Assembly: GCA_031392945.1 (NCBI GenBank)
Contig: JANMVT010000219.1
Span: 1 to 38,611, forward strand
Source: JANYCG01 sp031392945
Lineage (GTDB): Bacteria > Pseudomonadota > Gammaproteobacteria > Burkholderiales > Burkholderiaceae_C
Length of the DNA: 38,611 bases
Reading direction: 5' to 3'
This document shows, one piece after another, positions 1 to 7,749 of the stretch; positions within the stretch are counted from its first letter, which is position 1, and each line of letters begins with the position of its first letter. The notes below the pieces were generated by a model. The model ran no database searches. It was not told the DNA's origin and saw only the letters and a program-made list of their open reading frames with translations. The translations under genes were made by a program, and so were the position numbers.

Positions 1-2
1 CA

Positions 3-482
3 GAAGTCTCTGTTTGCCGCCTTGGAATTGGCACTACCCACAACCGCAGACCTGGTCAAACCCGTTTTGTAGTCTGCGCTTTGGATCCCGTTTCTAATGG
101 AATCAACCACTTACGTTCAGGAAGTGTCGAACTTGTGGGGCTGGTGCCGCTGGCGCAGTGCAGCAGCGACACCGTGCAGGTCAGCCAGTGGGACGAAGCC
201 TTTCATTGCGCGCTGGTGGCGGCGGCCGGCAACACCGAGATGGCGCGTGTGCACCGCGACATGACGGACCGCATCCGCATCATCCGCCGGCTGGACTTCA
301 CCAAGCAGGCGCGCATCGACGCCACCTACGACGAACACGCCAAGATTCTCAAGGCGATCCAGCGCAAGCGCGGTGACCAGGCCGCGATGCTGCTGCGGGC
401 CCACATCGAGACCAGCCAGGCCGAAGTGCGCAAGATCACCCTGCACCAGGTGCATATGGCGCGCCAGGGCGGGGCCGGTTGA
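3..482 (+). pseudogene. GntR/FadR-family regulator, C-terminal FCD-domain fragment
   Basis: From about position 160 to the TGA at 480-482 the reading frame encodes the second half of an FCD ligand-binding domain. The hallmark helix (WDEAFHCALVAAAGN) is present, followed by the Arg-rich and His-containing helices (YDEHAKILKAI, LLRAHIE) that usually hold the metal/effector site. A full regulator is about 220-240 residues with an N-terminal winged helix; none of that is here. The frame stays open to the left edge, but residues encoded by 3-160 do not resemble the first FCD helices. No credible start codon with a ribosome-binding site is visible. I infer that the gene was truncated by a rearrangement near 120-160, or that its 5' half was replaced. 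It converges on rpoN, with 48 nt between the two stops. Confidence 0.6.
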
Positions 483-530
483 CGCTGCGGCGGCCGGGCG
501 CCGGGACATGCAGTGGGCGCTTGCCCCAAC

Positions 531-2159
531 TCAAAGGGTTTTTCTGAGATTCGTCGGCGCGATTTTCAGCGCCTCGCGGTATTTGGCCACGGTGCGCCGG
601 GCGCATTCAATGCCCTGCTCCTTGAGCATCAGGGAGATCTGGCTGTCGCTCAAGGGCTTTTTCAGCGACTCCGCCGCAACAAACTGCTTGATGAGCGCGC
701 GTACGGCCGTGCTGGACGCGTTGCCGCCGGACTCGGTGCCCAGGCCGGAGCCAAAGAAGTATTTGAGCTCGAAGGTGCCAAAGGGCGTGGCCATGTATTT
801 CGCCGTGGTGACACGGCTGATGGTCGATTCATGCAGGCCCAGTTCATCGGCGATCTCGCGCAGCACCAGCGGGCGCATCGCCAGTTCACCGTGCACAAAG
901 AAATTTTTCTGACGCTCCACTATCGCCGTGCCCACGCGCAGGATGGTGTCAAAACGCTGCTGGATGTTTTTGATGAACCAGCGCGCTTCCTGCAGGCGTT
1001 GTTGCAGCGCCGCCAGGTTGGAAGAGTCGCGCCCGCCGCCGCGATGCCCCTTGAGCGCGTTGGCGTAGATGTCGTGCACGCGCAGGCGCGGCATCACGTC
1101 CTGATTCAGCTGGACCTTGAACTTGGCCTGTGGGCCGTTGCCGACTTTGACCACCAGGATGTCGGGCACCACCACATTGCGTTCCACATCCGCAAAACGC
1201 CGCCCTGGTTTGGGTTCGAGCTGGCCGATCAGGGCGATCGCCTCGCGCACCTCGGCGTCGGTGCAGGCGCAGAGTTGCGCCAGGCGCTTGGTATCGCGCC
1301 GGGCCAGAAAGTCCATTGGCTGGGCGCAAATCGCCAGGGCGAGTTTGAGTACGCGCCGCTCGGGCGAATCCGTGCCGCCGCCGTCCCCGTGGGGGTTCCA
1401 GCTATTCATTTTGGCTTTTTGCAGTGCCAGCAATTGCAGGCTCAGGCACTCAGCCAGCGAGCGCGCGCCGACGCCCGCCGGTTCCAGGCTTTGCAGCAGG
1501 TGCAGCGCCACGGTGAAATGGTGCACCAGGTTTTCAAGCTGCTCTTCGTCGTCCGGGCCGGCCAGCCCCTGGGCCAACGACAGCAGGGCGTCCTCCAGGT
1601 AACCGTCGTCATTGAGTGACTCGATCAGGAAACGCAAAGCGATCTTGTCCTCGTCGCCCAAACGCAGGCCCAGCGCCTGGCGGTGCAAAAATGATTGCAG
1701 GGACTCTTGCTGGCGCGCCAGCTCGGTGGCGTCCATCTCGTCGTCGCCGGTCAGGTTGTTGCCGTGCGCCTTGGCGTCGGCGCCCCATTCACTGTCGTCC
1801 GGGGCAATCTCGACCGTGCCGTCGCCGTCCCAGTTTTGCACGTCGTCCGCGCCCAGGGGCGTCGCGTCATGATCATTTTGGCCCCCAGCCCCCGAATCAC
1901 CTGCGTAGTCTGCCGCTGAATTAGTAGCAACTTCGGACTCCCGGTCGTCCTGCCCGACACGGCTGTCGGACTGCGCCAGACCAAACTCCTCGCGTGGCGC
2001 GTCGTCCAGCGTGCGCTCCAGAAACGGGTTCTCGTCCAGCATCTGGTCGACTTCCTGGCTCAGCTCCAGGGTGGAGAGCTGCAGCAGGCGGATCGACTGC
2101 TGCAGCTGGGGCGTGAGCGCCAGGTGCTGCGACACGCGTAAGGAAAGGCCTTGTTTCAT
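531..2159 (-). CDS. rpoN: RNA polymerase sigma-54 factor RpoN
   Basis: This encodes the alternative sigma factor that directs RNA polymerase to -24/-12 promoters and needs AAA+ activators. The 542-residue product starts MKQGLSLRVSQ and continues with the Gln/Leu-rich region I (activator interaction, residues 1-50). An acidic linker (about 50-140), the core-binding and HTH regions, and the diagnostic RpoN box ARRTVAKYRE at about 520-529 follow. I chose the ATG at 2159, the conserved MKQGL start, over an in-frame TTG five codons upstream. It is the last gene of the leftward lptA-lptB-rpoN block, the usual order in Burkholderiales. The 121-nt gap to lptB contains a terminator-like hairpin that may reduce read-through into rpoN. 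The common downstream hpf gene is not present; rpoN is followed by the convergent GntR remnant. Confidence 0.97.
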   Translation of the reverse strand: MKQGLSLRVSQHLALTPQLQQSIRLLQLSTLELSQEVDQMLDENPFLERTLDDAPREEFGLAQSDSRVGQDDRESEVATNSAADYAGDSGAGGQNDHDATPLGADDVQNWDGDGTVEIAPDDSEWGADAKAHGNNLTGDDEMDATELARQQESLQSFLHRQALGLRLGDEDKIALRFLIESLNDDGYLEDALLSLAQGLAGPDDEEQLENLVHHFTVALHLLQSLEPAGVGARSLAECLSLQLLALQKAKMNSWNPHGDGGGTDSPERRVLKLALAICAQPMDFLARRDTKRLAQLCACTDAEVREAIALIGQLEPKPGRRFADVERNVVVPDILVVKVGNGPQAKFKVQLNQDVMPRLRVHDIYANALKGHRGGGRDSSNLAALQQRLQEARWFIKNIQQRFDTILRVGTAIVERQKNFFVHGELAMRPLVLREIADELGLHESTISRVTTAKYMATPFGTFELKYFFGSGLGTESGGNASSTAVRALIKQFVAAESLKKPLSDSQISLMLKEQGIECARRTVAKYREALKIAPTNLRKTL

Positions 2160-2193
2160 GACGTCTGGCCGCAATTTTTCGACGGGCCGCCCC

Positions 2194-2218
2194 TAGAAAA
2201 ATTAGCCCCCTCGGGGCT
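2194..2218 (-). terminator. terminator- or attenuator-like hairpin between lptB and rpoN
   Basis: Read leftward, AGCCCC (2218-2213), a 3-nt loop and GGGGCT (2209-2204) form a 6-bp stem followed by AATTTTTC. This has the shape of a short intrinsic terminator inside the lptB-rpoN gap. A second small inverted repeat (GCCCT/AGGGC, 2228-2240) lies just upstream in the transcript. The stem is short, so it may be partial attenuation or part of a repetitive element rather than a true end. Confidence 0.45.
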
Positions 2219-2280
2219 GAGCGCAGCGCCCTGCAAGGGCAGGGAGTTGCACGAAGTGAAGGACCGTGGGGGTGCCATAT

Positions 2281-3105
2281 TCACATTCGGAAATGTTCGC
2301 CCAAGTACACCCGGCGCACATCCGGATTGCTGATGATTTCCGCCGGCGTGCCGCTGGCCAGCACATTGCCCTCGTTGATGATGTAGGCGTGGTCGCAAAT
2401 GCCCAGGGTCTCGCGCACGTTGTGGTCGGTGATCAGTACGCCAATGCCGCGGTTTTTCAGGAACGCGATGATGCGCTGGATCTCGATCACGGCGATCGGG
2501 TCGATGCCGGCGAAGGGCTCGTCAAGCAGGATGAATCGCGGCTGCGTGGCCAGGGCGCGGGCGATCTCCACGCGCCGGCGCTCGCCGCCTGACAGCGCCA
2601 GGGCGGGCGACTCGCGGAGGTGCTCAACCCGCAGTTCCTGCAGCAAGCCGGTGAGGCGCGATTCAATCTCGCCACGCTCCAGCGGCCGACCCTTTTTCTC
2701 GCCCTCTGTGTAATGCTGCAGCTCCAGCACGGCGCGCACGTTGTCTTCGACATTGAGCTTGCGGAAGATCGACGCCTCCTGCGGCAGATAACTCAGGCCA
2801 AGCCGCGCGCGGCGGTGGATCGGCATGTGCTCCACCGACTTGCCGTCTATCGTGATGTCGCCCGCGCTGGCCCGCACCAGGCCGACGATCATGTAGAACG
2901 AGGTGGTCTTGCCCGCGCCGTTGGGCCCGAGCAGGCCGACAATTTCGCCCTTGTGCACCAGCAGGGAAACATCCTTGACCACCTTGCGGCTGCCGTAGAA
3001 TTTTTGCAGATTCCGGGCTTCCAGACGGCTGTCGTCCGGCCCATGGCCGGAATCCGGGCGGACAGCCCGGTCGCCCGCGGGCAAAGCTGGCACGCCCGAG
3101 GTCAC
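2281..3105 (-). CDS. lptB: LPS export ABC transporter ATP-binding protein LptB
   Basis: LptB is the cytoplasmic ATPase of the LptB2FGC complex that extracts lipopolysaccharide from the inner membrane. In the 274-residue product the Walker A motif GPNGAGKT is at 60-67, the signature LSGGE at 171-175, Walker B FILLDEP at 191-197 and the H-loop His at 228. The start is a GTG whose first bases overlap the lptA stop (GTGA, 3102-3105), which implies translational coupling. It gives about 26 residues more than typical LptB before the core begins (LEARNLQKFYG). That N-terminal Gly/Pro/Asp-rich extension may be genuine, or translation may start at a non-ATG codon further in. It lies in the lptA-lptB-rpoN block. 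Confidence 0.96.
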   Translation of the reverse strand: MTSGVPALPAGDRAVRPDSGHGPDDSRLEARNLQKFYGSRKVVKDVSLLVHKGEIVGLLGPNGAGKTTSFYMIVGLVRASAGDITIDGKSVEHMPIHRRARLGLSYLPQEASIFRKLNVEDNVRAVLELQHYTEGEKKGRPLERGEIESRLTGLLQELRVEHLRESPALALSGGERRRVEIARALATQPRFILLDEPFAGIDPIAVIEIQRIIAFLKNRGIGVLITDHNVRETLGICDHAYIINEGNVLASGTPAEIISNPDVRRVYLGEHFRM

Positions 3106-3794
3106 TTTTTCTCGCCGCTCAGGGCGGGGCTGGCGCGCAGCGCCGGCGTGATTTGCGGCAGGCCACCGGCATTGCCGGTCGGGGCGGGCGCGTTGGCGGC
3201 GGCCGGCGAATCCGGTTTGGGCGTCAGCATGGCCCGCACCCGTCCGCCCGGCGCGCCGGGGGTGCCGCGCGTGGCGCCGCCATCGATGGTGAAAACATCC
3301 ACCGTGTTGTCATAAACAATGATGCCACCGGTCATTTCGTCGTTCAGCACCGCGCCTTTGAAGCGCCGCAATTGGGCTTTTTTGACAAATTTGACCGTGT
3401 CAGCTTTGCCGTTGTATTCAATGATTTCGCCTTCGCCTTCGATGAATTCGTCCACCCCATCGCGTTTTTGCCGGAAAAACGCCAATTTGCCGGGTTCGGC
3501 CGTGACCAGGCCAAACTGGTAACCCTCAGGGTCTTGGCGTACTTCCAGCTGGCCGCCACGGATCAAAATCGTGCCCTTGGTCAGCACCACACGGCCGGTG
3601 AACACACTGGTTTGTTTCAGTTCGTCGTAACGCAAAGCGTCGGCCTCGACATTCATGGGCTTGGCGCGGTCGGCTTTTTCGGCGTTCGCCGTGCCTGGGG
3701 ACAGGGCACTGGTGGCCAGCACAAATGACTGCAACAAGCTGCACAAGCCAACGCGGTTTGACGGTAATTCCAGAAAGGCACGAATCTTGCTCAT
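3102..3794 (-). CDS. lptA: LPS transport periplasmic protein LptA
   Basis: LptA forms the periplasmic bridge that carries lipopolysaccharide from LptC to LptDE. The product from the ATG at 3794 is 230 residues. It has an N-terminal export signal (about residues 1-38, ending SPGTANA) and then an OstA-type beta-jellyroll starting DRAKPMNVEADALRYD, with strands such as TSVFTGRVVLTKGT and GGIIVYDNTVDVFTIDG. A Pro/Ala-rich tail of about 45 residues follows. The frame extends upstream to a GTG at 3860, but that extension lies inside the dsbA terminator, so MSKIRAFLEL is the better start. The ribosome-binding site is weak. The neighbouring kdsC-lptC genes usually found upstream are absent; a terminator and dsbA stand there instead, so lptA begins its own transcription unit here. 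Confidence 0.93.
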   Translation of the reverse strand: MSKIRAFLELPSNRVGLCSLLQSFVLATSALSPGTANAEKADRAKPMNVEADALRYDELKQTSVFTGRVVLTKGTILIRGGQLEVRQDPEGYQFGLVTAEPGKLAFFRQKRDGVDEFIEGEGEIIEYNGKADTVKFVKKAQLRRFKGAVLNDEMTGGIIVYDNTVDVFTIDGGATRGTPGAPGGRVRAMLTPKPDSPAAANAPAPTGNAGGLPQITPALRASPALSGEKK

Positions 3795-3847
3795 AGGATG
3801 ATTTTGATTGTAGCGGGCAAGCTGGGCGCAATGGCCGTCGAAAAAGT

Positions 3848-3874
3848 AAAAAGCCCGCACAAGGCGGGCTTTTT
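3848..3874 (-). terminator. strong intrinsic terminator downstream of dsbA
   Basis: A perfect 11-bp inverted repeat (AAAAAGCCCGC at 3848-3858, GCGGGCTTTTT at 3864-3874) encloses a 5-nt loop. In the leftward direction it ends in a T-run and follows the dsbA stop by about 43 nt. The A/T flanks make it potentially bidirectional. It separates dsbA from lptA transcription. Confidence 0.9.
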
Positions 3875-3917
3875 CAAAGGCGCGGTCATGCGCTCAATGT
3901 CTGATTCAGCATCAGTC

Positions 3918-4577
3918 TCAACGCCCGGCTCGAACTTCACCGACCAAGTAGTCGACGATTTGCAGGCCGCGCTCCATATTGCGCGACAACGTGCCGTCGG
4001 TGTAGAAGCGCCCGGCCACGCCCAGGGCCGGCACGCCTTCCACCCGGTAGGTGTTTTGCAGCTGGGTTGCCTTGCTGGCCTTGGTCGACACCGTGAAGGA
4101 GTTGTACTGCTCCATGAATTTGTCTTTGTCCACGCCTTGTTTGGCTATCCATTCGCCGATCATCTCGCCTTTGTTGAGCAGTTGTTTTTCGACATGGATG
4201 GCGGCGAACACCTTGGTGTGGAGTTTTTCGACCAAACCCATGGCCTCAAGGGCGTAAAACAGCCGCTGCTGGGGCACAAAATCATCGCGGAAACCCACCG
4301 GCACACGCCGCACCGAAACATCCTTGGCGACGCGTTTGACCCAGTCGTCCAGCGCCGGTTCAAAGGCATTGCAATGCGGGCAGCTATACCAGAAGAACTC
4401 GACCACTTCGATCTTGCCGGCCGGGGCTTCCACCGGGGCGCGCTTGTCCAGCACCAGGAAATCGGTTCCGGCATCGGGTTTTCGGGCTTGGGCGTGCGCC
4501 TCGGACGCGACCGACAGGCCCATTGCGGACGCCATCAGGGCGGCACTGAACTGACTCGAAAAATCACGACGTTTCAT
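3918..4577 (-). CDS. dsbA: thiol:disulfide interchange protein DsbA
   Basis: This is a periplasmic oxidase that introduces disulfide bonds into exported proteins. The 219-residue product has an N-terminal signal ending near SEAHAQA, the thioredoxin-fold active site FFWYSCPHC (Cys66 and Cys69) and a cis-Pro loop (RVEGVPALGV) near the C-terminus. The length fits DsbA. Two ATGs are possible (4583 and 4577). An AGGAG lies only 3 nt from the first and 9 nt from the second, so MKRRDF is preferred. The signal begins KRRDFS, which resembles a twin-arginine motif but is not decisive. It is followed by a strong terminator and preceded by a 157-nt gap after the SPOR gene. Confidence 0.95.
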   Translation of the reverse strand: MKRRDFSSQFSAALMASAMGLSVASEAHAQARKPDAGTDFLVLDKRAPVEAPAGKIEVVEFFWYSCPHCNAFEPALDDWVKRVAKDVSVRRVPVGFRDDFVPQQRLFYALEAMGLVEKLHTKVFAAIHVEKQLLNKGEMIGEWIAKQGVDKDKFMEQYNSFTVSTKASKATQLQNTYRVEGVPALGVAGRFYTDGTLSRNMERGLQIVDYLVGEVRAGR

Positions 4578-4734
4578 CTGCATTTACTCCTGGTCAAACT
4601 TGAATCCATTGCCAATCAACAGTTTCGGCGCTTTGCGGGCTATTGTGGCCCTTGGTGGTCTTTGGTAGAGCCGCAGCTCCCGCAAAGGTTCACACCGCTG
4701 CACAAGGCGCCGTCAGGCCGCGTTAATGTGAAAG

Positions 4735-5400
4735 TTAGCGCTGCACCCGCACCAAGGCGGTGTCCGTGCCTGCCGCATCCAGCCTCTCTTTGGTTTTTTC
4801 GGCATCTTCTTTGCGATCAAACGGCCCCACGCGCACCCGAAATACTGCCCGGCCGGACTGCTCGCGCTCGGTCACCTTGGCCTCGACCCCGCTGAGCGAC
4901 AGGCGGGCGCGCTGGGCCTCGGCGTCTTCGGACGTGCGGTAAGCGCCAGCCTGCACAAAATACACAAACGGATCAAGCGCCGGATTGGATGACTTGGCGC
5001 GCGCCAAATCACCCAATGGGTCGGCGGTGACGGCTGGTTTGACCTCGGTTTTTGAGCTGGCGTCCGACTTGCTGGGATCCGGTTTGACAGCAGCAACCGC
5101 CGGGCCGGCCGCTACAGGCGCTGACGCAACCGGGGCGGGTTGGGACGGTTTGGCCGGATTTTTGCCGTAAAGCCCGGCATTCGGATCCCAGTCCTTGTTC
5201 TTTTTGGTTTCGGCCGCATCCTGGTCGGCCGAGCGGGTTTGGCCCTTATTGACAAAAGGAATTGGCACTTTGGTGACGTAAACCGCCACCGCCAAGGCGC
5301 CGGCCAGGCCAAACACGACGCCGACGATGAAGCCCAGGATGGTGCCGCCGCGCTGCTGTTTCATGCAATTTGCGGTCGACGGGTGGATAGTCAAAATCAT
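4735..5400 (-). CDS. SPOR-domain membrane protein
   Basis: This is a predicted septal peptidoglycan-binding protein of the FtsN-like type. From the ATG at 5400 it is 221 residues: one transmembrane helix (about 20-42, GTILGFIVGVVFGLAGALAV), a periplasmic Pro/Ala/Lys-rich linker, and a C-terminal SPOR domain (about 144-221, starting FVYFVQAGAYRT and containing VRVGPFDRKEDAE). SPOR domains bind denuded glycan strands at division sites. The start is uncertain. The ATG at 5400 follows the argS stop by 10 nt with a GTGAG-type ribosome-binding sequence; the ATG at 5364 (MKQQRGG) gives 209 residues. Its position directly after argS is common in Comamonadaceae. Which division protein it corresponds to cannot be settled from the sequence alone. 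Confidence 0.88.
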   Translation of the reverse strand: MILTIHPSTANCMKQQRGGTILGFIVGVVFGLAGALAVAVYVTKVPIPFVNKGQTRSADQDAAETKKNKDWDPNAGLYGKNPAKPSQPAPVASAPVAAGPAVAAVKPDPSKSDASSKTEVKPAVTADPLGDLARAKSSNPALDPFVYFVQAGAYRTSEDAEAQRARLSLSGVEAKVTEREQSGRAVFRVRVGPFDRKEDAEKTKERLDAAGTDTALVRVQR

Positions 5401-5410
5401 GGTGCTCACT

Positions 5411-7198
5411 TTACATTTTTTGCGGTGCGCTGACGCCCAGCACGGCCAGGCCATTGTGCAATACCTGGGCAGTGGCGGCCACCAGGGCCAGGCGCGCGGT
5501 CTTGACCACCACGTCGTCGACCAAAATGCGTTCGGCATCGTAGTAGCTGTGGTAAGCGGCAGCGAGTTCGCGCAGGTAAAAAGTGACGTCATGCGGTGAA
5601 AAATCAAGCGCTGCGGCGCTGAGCATGTCCGGGTACTTGGCCAGTAGCAACATCAGGCCCAGGGCTTGGGGGCTTTGCAGCGGCGACAAGTCAGCTTTGC
5701 GCAAATCACTCAATGCAAGACTTAAAGAAGAGACTTGTACACCCAAATGACCTTGGCCAGCGGCGTCCAAGTTTTCTAACAGATCATTGCCCATATTTGG
5801 ATCATCGCCACGCCGCTGGGCGTGCCAGGCTCTAAGCACCGAGCAAATGCGCGCGTGCGCATACTGCACGTAATAAACCGGGTTGTCATTGTTCTTGGCC
5901 AGCGCCAGGTCGATGTCGAAAATGTATTCCGTGTCGGGCTTGCGGCTGAGCAGGAAGAAACGCACTGCGTCCTTGCTGGTCCACTCGATCACATCGCGCA
6001 GGGTCACATAGCTGCCCGCGCGCTTGGAGATTTTCACCTCTTCACCGCCGCGCACCACGCGCACCATGGTGTGCAAAACATAGTCCGGAAAGCCTTGCGG
6101 GATGCCAACGCCGGCCGCCTGCAACCCTGCCCGCACCCGTGAAATGGTGCCGTGGTGGTCTGTGCCCTGGATATTTACCACCTTGTCAAAGCCGCGCTCC
6201 CATTTGCTGATGTGATAGGCCACATCAGGCACGAAATAGGTGAAGCTGCCATCGCCTTTGCGCATGACACGGTCTTTGTCGTCGCCGTAATCGGTTGATT
6301 TGAGCCACAAAGCGCCGTCCTGCTCGTAGGTTTTGCCGGCATCTTGGAGACTTTTAACCGCAGAAGCAACCCGCCCGCTGCTGTAGAGGCTGGATTCAAG
6401 GTAATAATTGTCGAATTTCACGGCGAAGGCTTGCAAGTCCAGGTCTTGTTCGCGGCGCAGGTAAGCCACGGCAAACTGGCGCATGCCGTCCAGGTCGTTG
6501 ATGTCGCCAGAGGCCGTGAATTCACGGTCATCGGCGTGGACGGTTTTCCTGGCCATGAAGTCGTTGGCAATGTCGGCGATATATTCGCCGTTGTAAGCGG
6601 CAGCGTTTTCGCCGCTGGGCCATTCAGGGTCGCCGGGCTTGAAGCCTTTGGCCCGCAGTTGGGTGCTGCTGGCCAGCGTGCCGATTTGTACGCCCGCGTC
6701 GTTGTAATAAAACTCCCGGTATACGTCCCAACCCTGGGTCTGGTAGAGATTGCAAATGGCGTCGCCCAGGGCCGCCTGGCGCCCATGCCCAACGTGCAGG
6801 GGTCCGGTCGGGTTGGCGGACACAAACTCCACCATCAGTTTTTTGCCATTGCGGGGTTGCTGGCCGAATCCGTCGCCTGCCGCCAACACTGCATGCACGA
6901 TTTGTTGCTTGGCGGCGGCTTTGAGCCGGATATTGATAAAGCCCGGCCCGGCAATGTCAACGCCATCCACCCAGCGTTGAAATGCCGGCGTGCCGAGCAA
7001 GGCCGCCCGCAGGTTTTCAGCCAACTGGCGGGGTTTCAGTTTGAGCGGTTTGGCCAGTTGCATGGCCGCAGTGGTGGCCAGGTCGCCATGGGCCGCGGCT
7101 TTGGGCGACTCGAACGCAGCTTTTTGACCCGCACCGGGCGACAGGGTTTCAAGCTCGCTGGCCAGCGCCTCGATCAGTTCAATTTTTACAGACAACAT
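5411..7198 (-). CDS. argS: arginyl-tRNA synthetase
   Basis: ArgS charges tRNA-Arg in the cytoplasm. The 595-residue product has the N-terminal tRNA-binding add-1 domain (about 1-110) and the class I HIGH motif as HVGH at 135-138 (in ANPTGPLHVGHGRQ). The KMSKS-equivalent KISKR is at 389-393, and the C-terminal anticodon-binding domain contains DALRMLL-type helices. Its length is normal for beta-proteobacterial ArgS. It is probably cotranscribed with the SPOR gene, 10 nt downstream. Divergent transcription of the psiF-like gene starts on the other side of a 192-nt gap, which must hold both promoters; I saw no clear operator in it. Confidence 0.97.
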   Translation of the reverse strand: MLSVKIELIEALASELETLSPGAGQKAAFESPKAAAHGDLATTAAMQLAKPLKLKPRQLAENLRAALLGTPAFQRWVDGVDIAGPGFINIRLKAAAKQQIVHAVLAAGDGFGQQPRNGKKLMVEFVSANPTGPLHVGHGRQAALGDAICNLYQTQGWDVYREFYYNDAGVQIGTLASSTQLRAKGFKPGDPEWPSGENAAAYNGEYIADIANDFMARKTVHADDREFTASGDINDLDGMRQFAVAYLRREQDLDLQAFAVKFDNYYLESSLYSSGRVASAVKSLQDAGKTYEQDGALWLKSTDYGDDKDRVMRKGDGSFTYFVPDVAYHISKWERGFDKVVNIQGTDHHGTISRVRAGLQAAGVGIPQGFPDYVLHTMVRVVRGGEEVKISKRAGSYVTLRDVIEWTSKDAVRFFLLSRKPDTEYIFDIDLALAKNNDNPVYYVQYAHARICSVLRAWHAQRRGDDPNMGNDLLENLDAAGQGHLGVQVSSLSLALSDLRKADLSPLQSPQALGLMLLLAKYPDMLSAAALDFSPHDVTFYLRELAAAYHSYYDAERILVDDVVVKTARLALVAATAQVLHNGLAVLGVSAPQKM

Positions 7199-7390
7199 GA
7201 GCTGATTTTACGGGGCCACTCACCGTCCTGATCCGGCAAACTTTTTGCGGCGCTTTGCAGGGGCGAAGCAGAGGCGTGTCATCCGTATTGCATTTGCGGG
7301 CGTTATGTGCTGGAATCCACGCGGGATTCGGGGCCACAAGCGCCTCACCTGGCTTTATTTAACCGGACTTAAATCACTTCGAGGAACATC

Positions 7391-7693
7391 ATGAAAAAAC
7401 TGCTTGCCGTACTTGCCATGGGTTTGACACTGTCTTTCGGGGTTGCACACGCTGCAGACGGCGACGCGAAAACAAAACAACAGACCAAAATGGGAACCTG
7501 CAACACTGAGGCTGGCGACAAAAAAGGCGACGAACGCAAAGCTTTCATGAAATCGTGCCTGAGCGCCAAACCGGTCGCCGCCGCCCCGAGTGCCGCCTGC
7601 GAAAAAGCCGCCGCCGACAAAAAACTGGCTGGCGCCGCAAAAAACAGCAACATCAAAAAATGCATGGCTGACGAGATGGCCGCCAAGAAGTAG
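7391..7693 (+). CDS. PsiF-family periplasmic protein
   Basis: This is a small exported protein of unknown activity, related to the phosphate-starvation-inducible PsiF of enterobacteria. The 100-residue product begins with a Sec signal peptide (MKKLLAVLAMGLTLSFGVAHA, cleavage after about residue 22). Two PsiF repeats follow (about 33-56 and 68-92), each with a pair of cysteines (Cys37/Cys55 and Cys70/Cys90) in a Lys- and Ala-rich context. A GAGG ribosome-binding site is 6 nt before the ATG. An intrinsic terminator follows at 7718. No convincing Pho box was found upstream, so phosphate control is not supported by this sequence. Confidence 0.85.
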   Translation: MKKLLAVLAMGLTLSFGVAHAADGDAKTKQQTKMGTCNTEAGDKKGDERKAFMKSCLSAKPVAAAPSAACEKAAADKKLAGAAKNSNIKKCMADEMAAKK

Positions 7694-7717
7694 TCCGGCC
7701 GACCCGCTACAGCACGA

Positions 7718-7749
7718 GCCTCGCCCGGCCAGCCGGGCGGGGCTTTTTT
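7718..7749 (+). terminator. intrinsic terminator of the psiF-like gene
   Basis: GCCTCGCCCGGC (7718-7729) pairs with GCCGGGCGGGGC (about 7732-7743, one G-T pair) and is followed by six T residues. It lies 25 nt after the stop and touches the end of the convergent LysR gene. Confidence 0.88.

Noticed and set aside
513..1619. Long open frame antisense to rpoN
   Set aside because: It is a high-GC shadow of the well-supported rpoN reading frame and shows no recognisable domain or start signal.
7199..7390. Possible Pho box upstream of the psiF-like gene
   Set aside because: Only one weak half-site (TGTCATCC) could be aligned; no second repeat at the right spacing.
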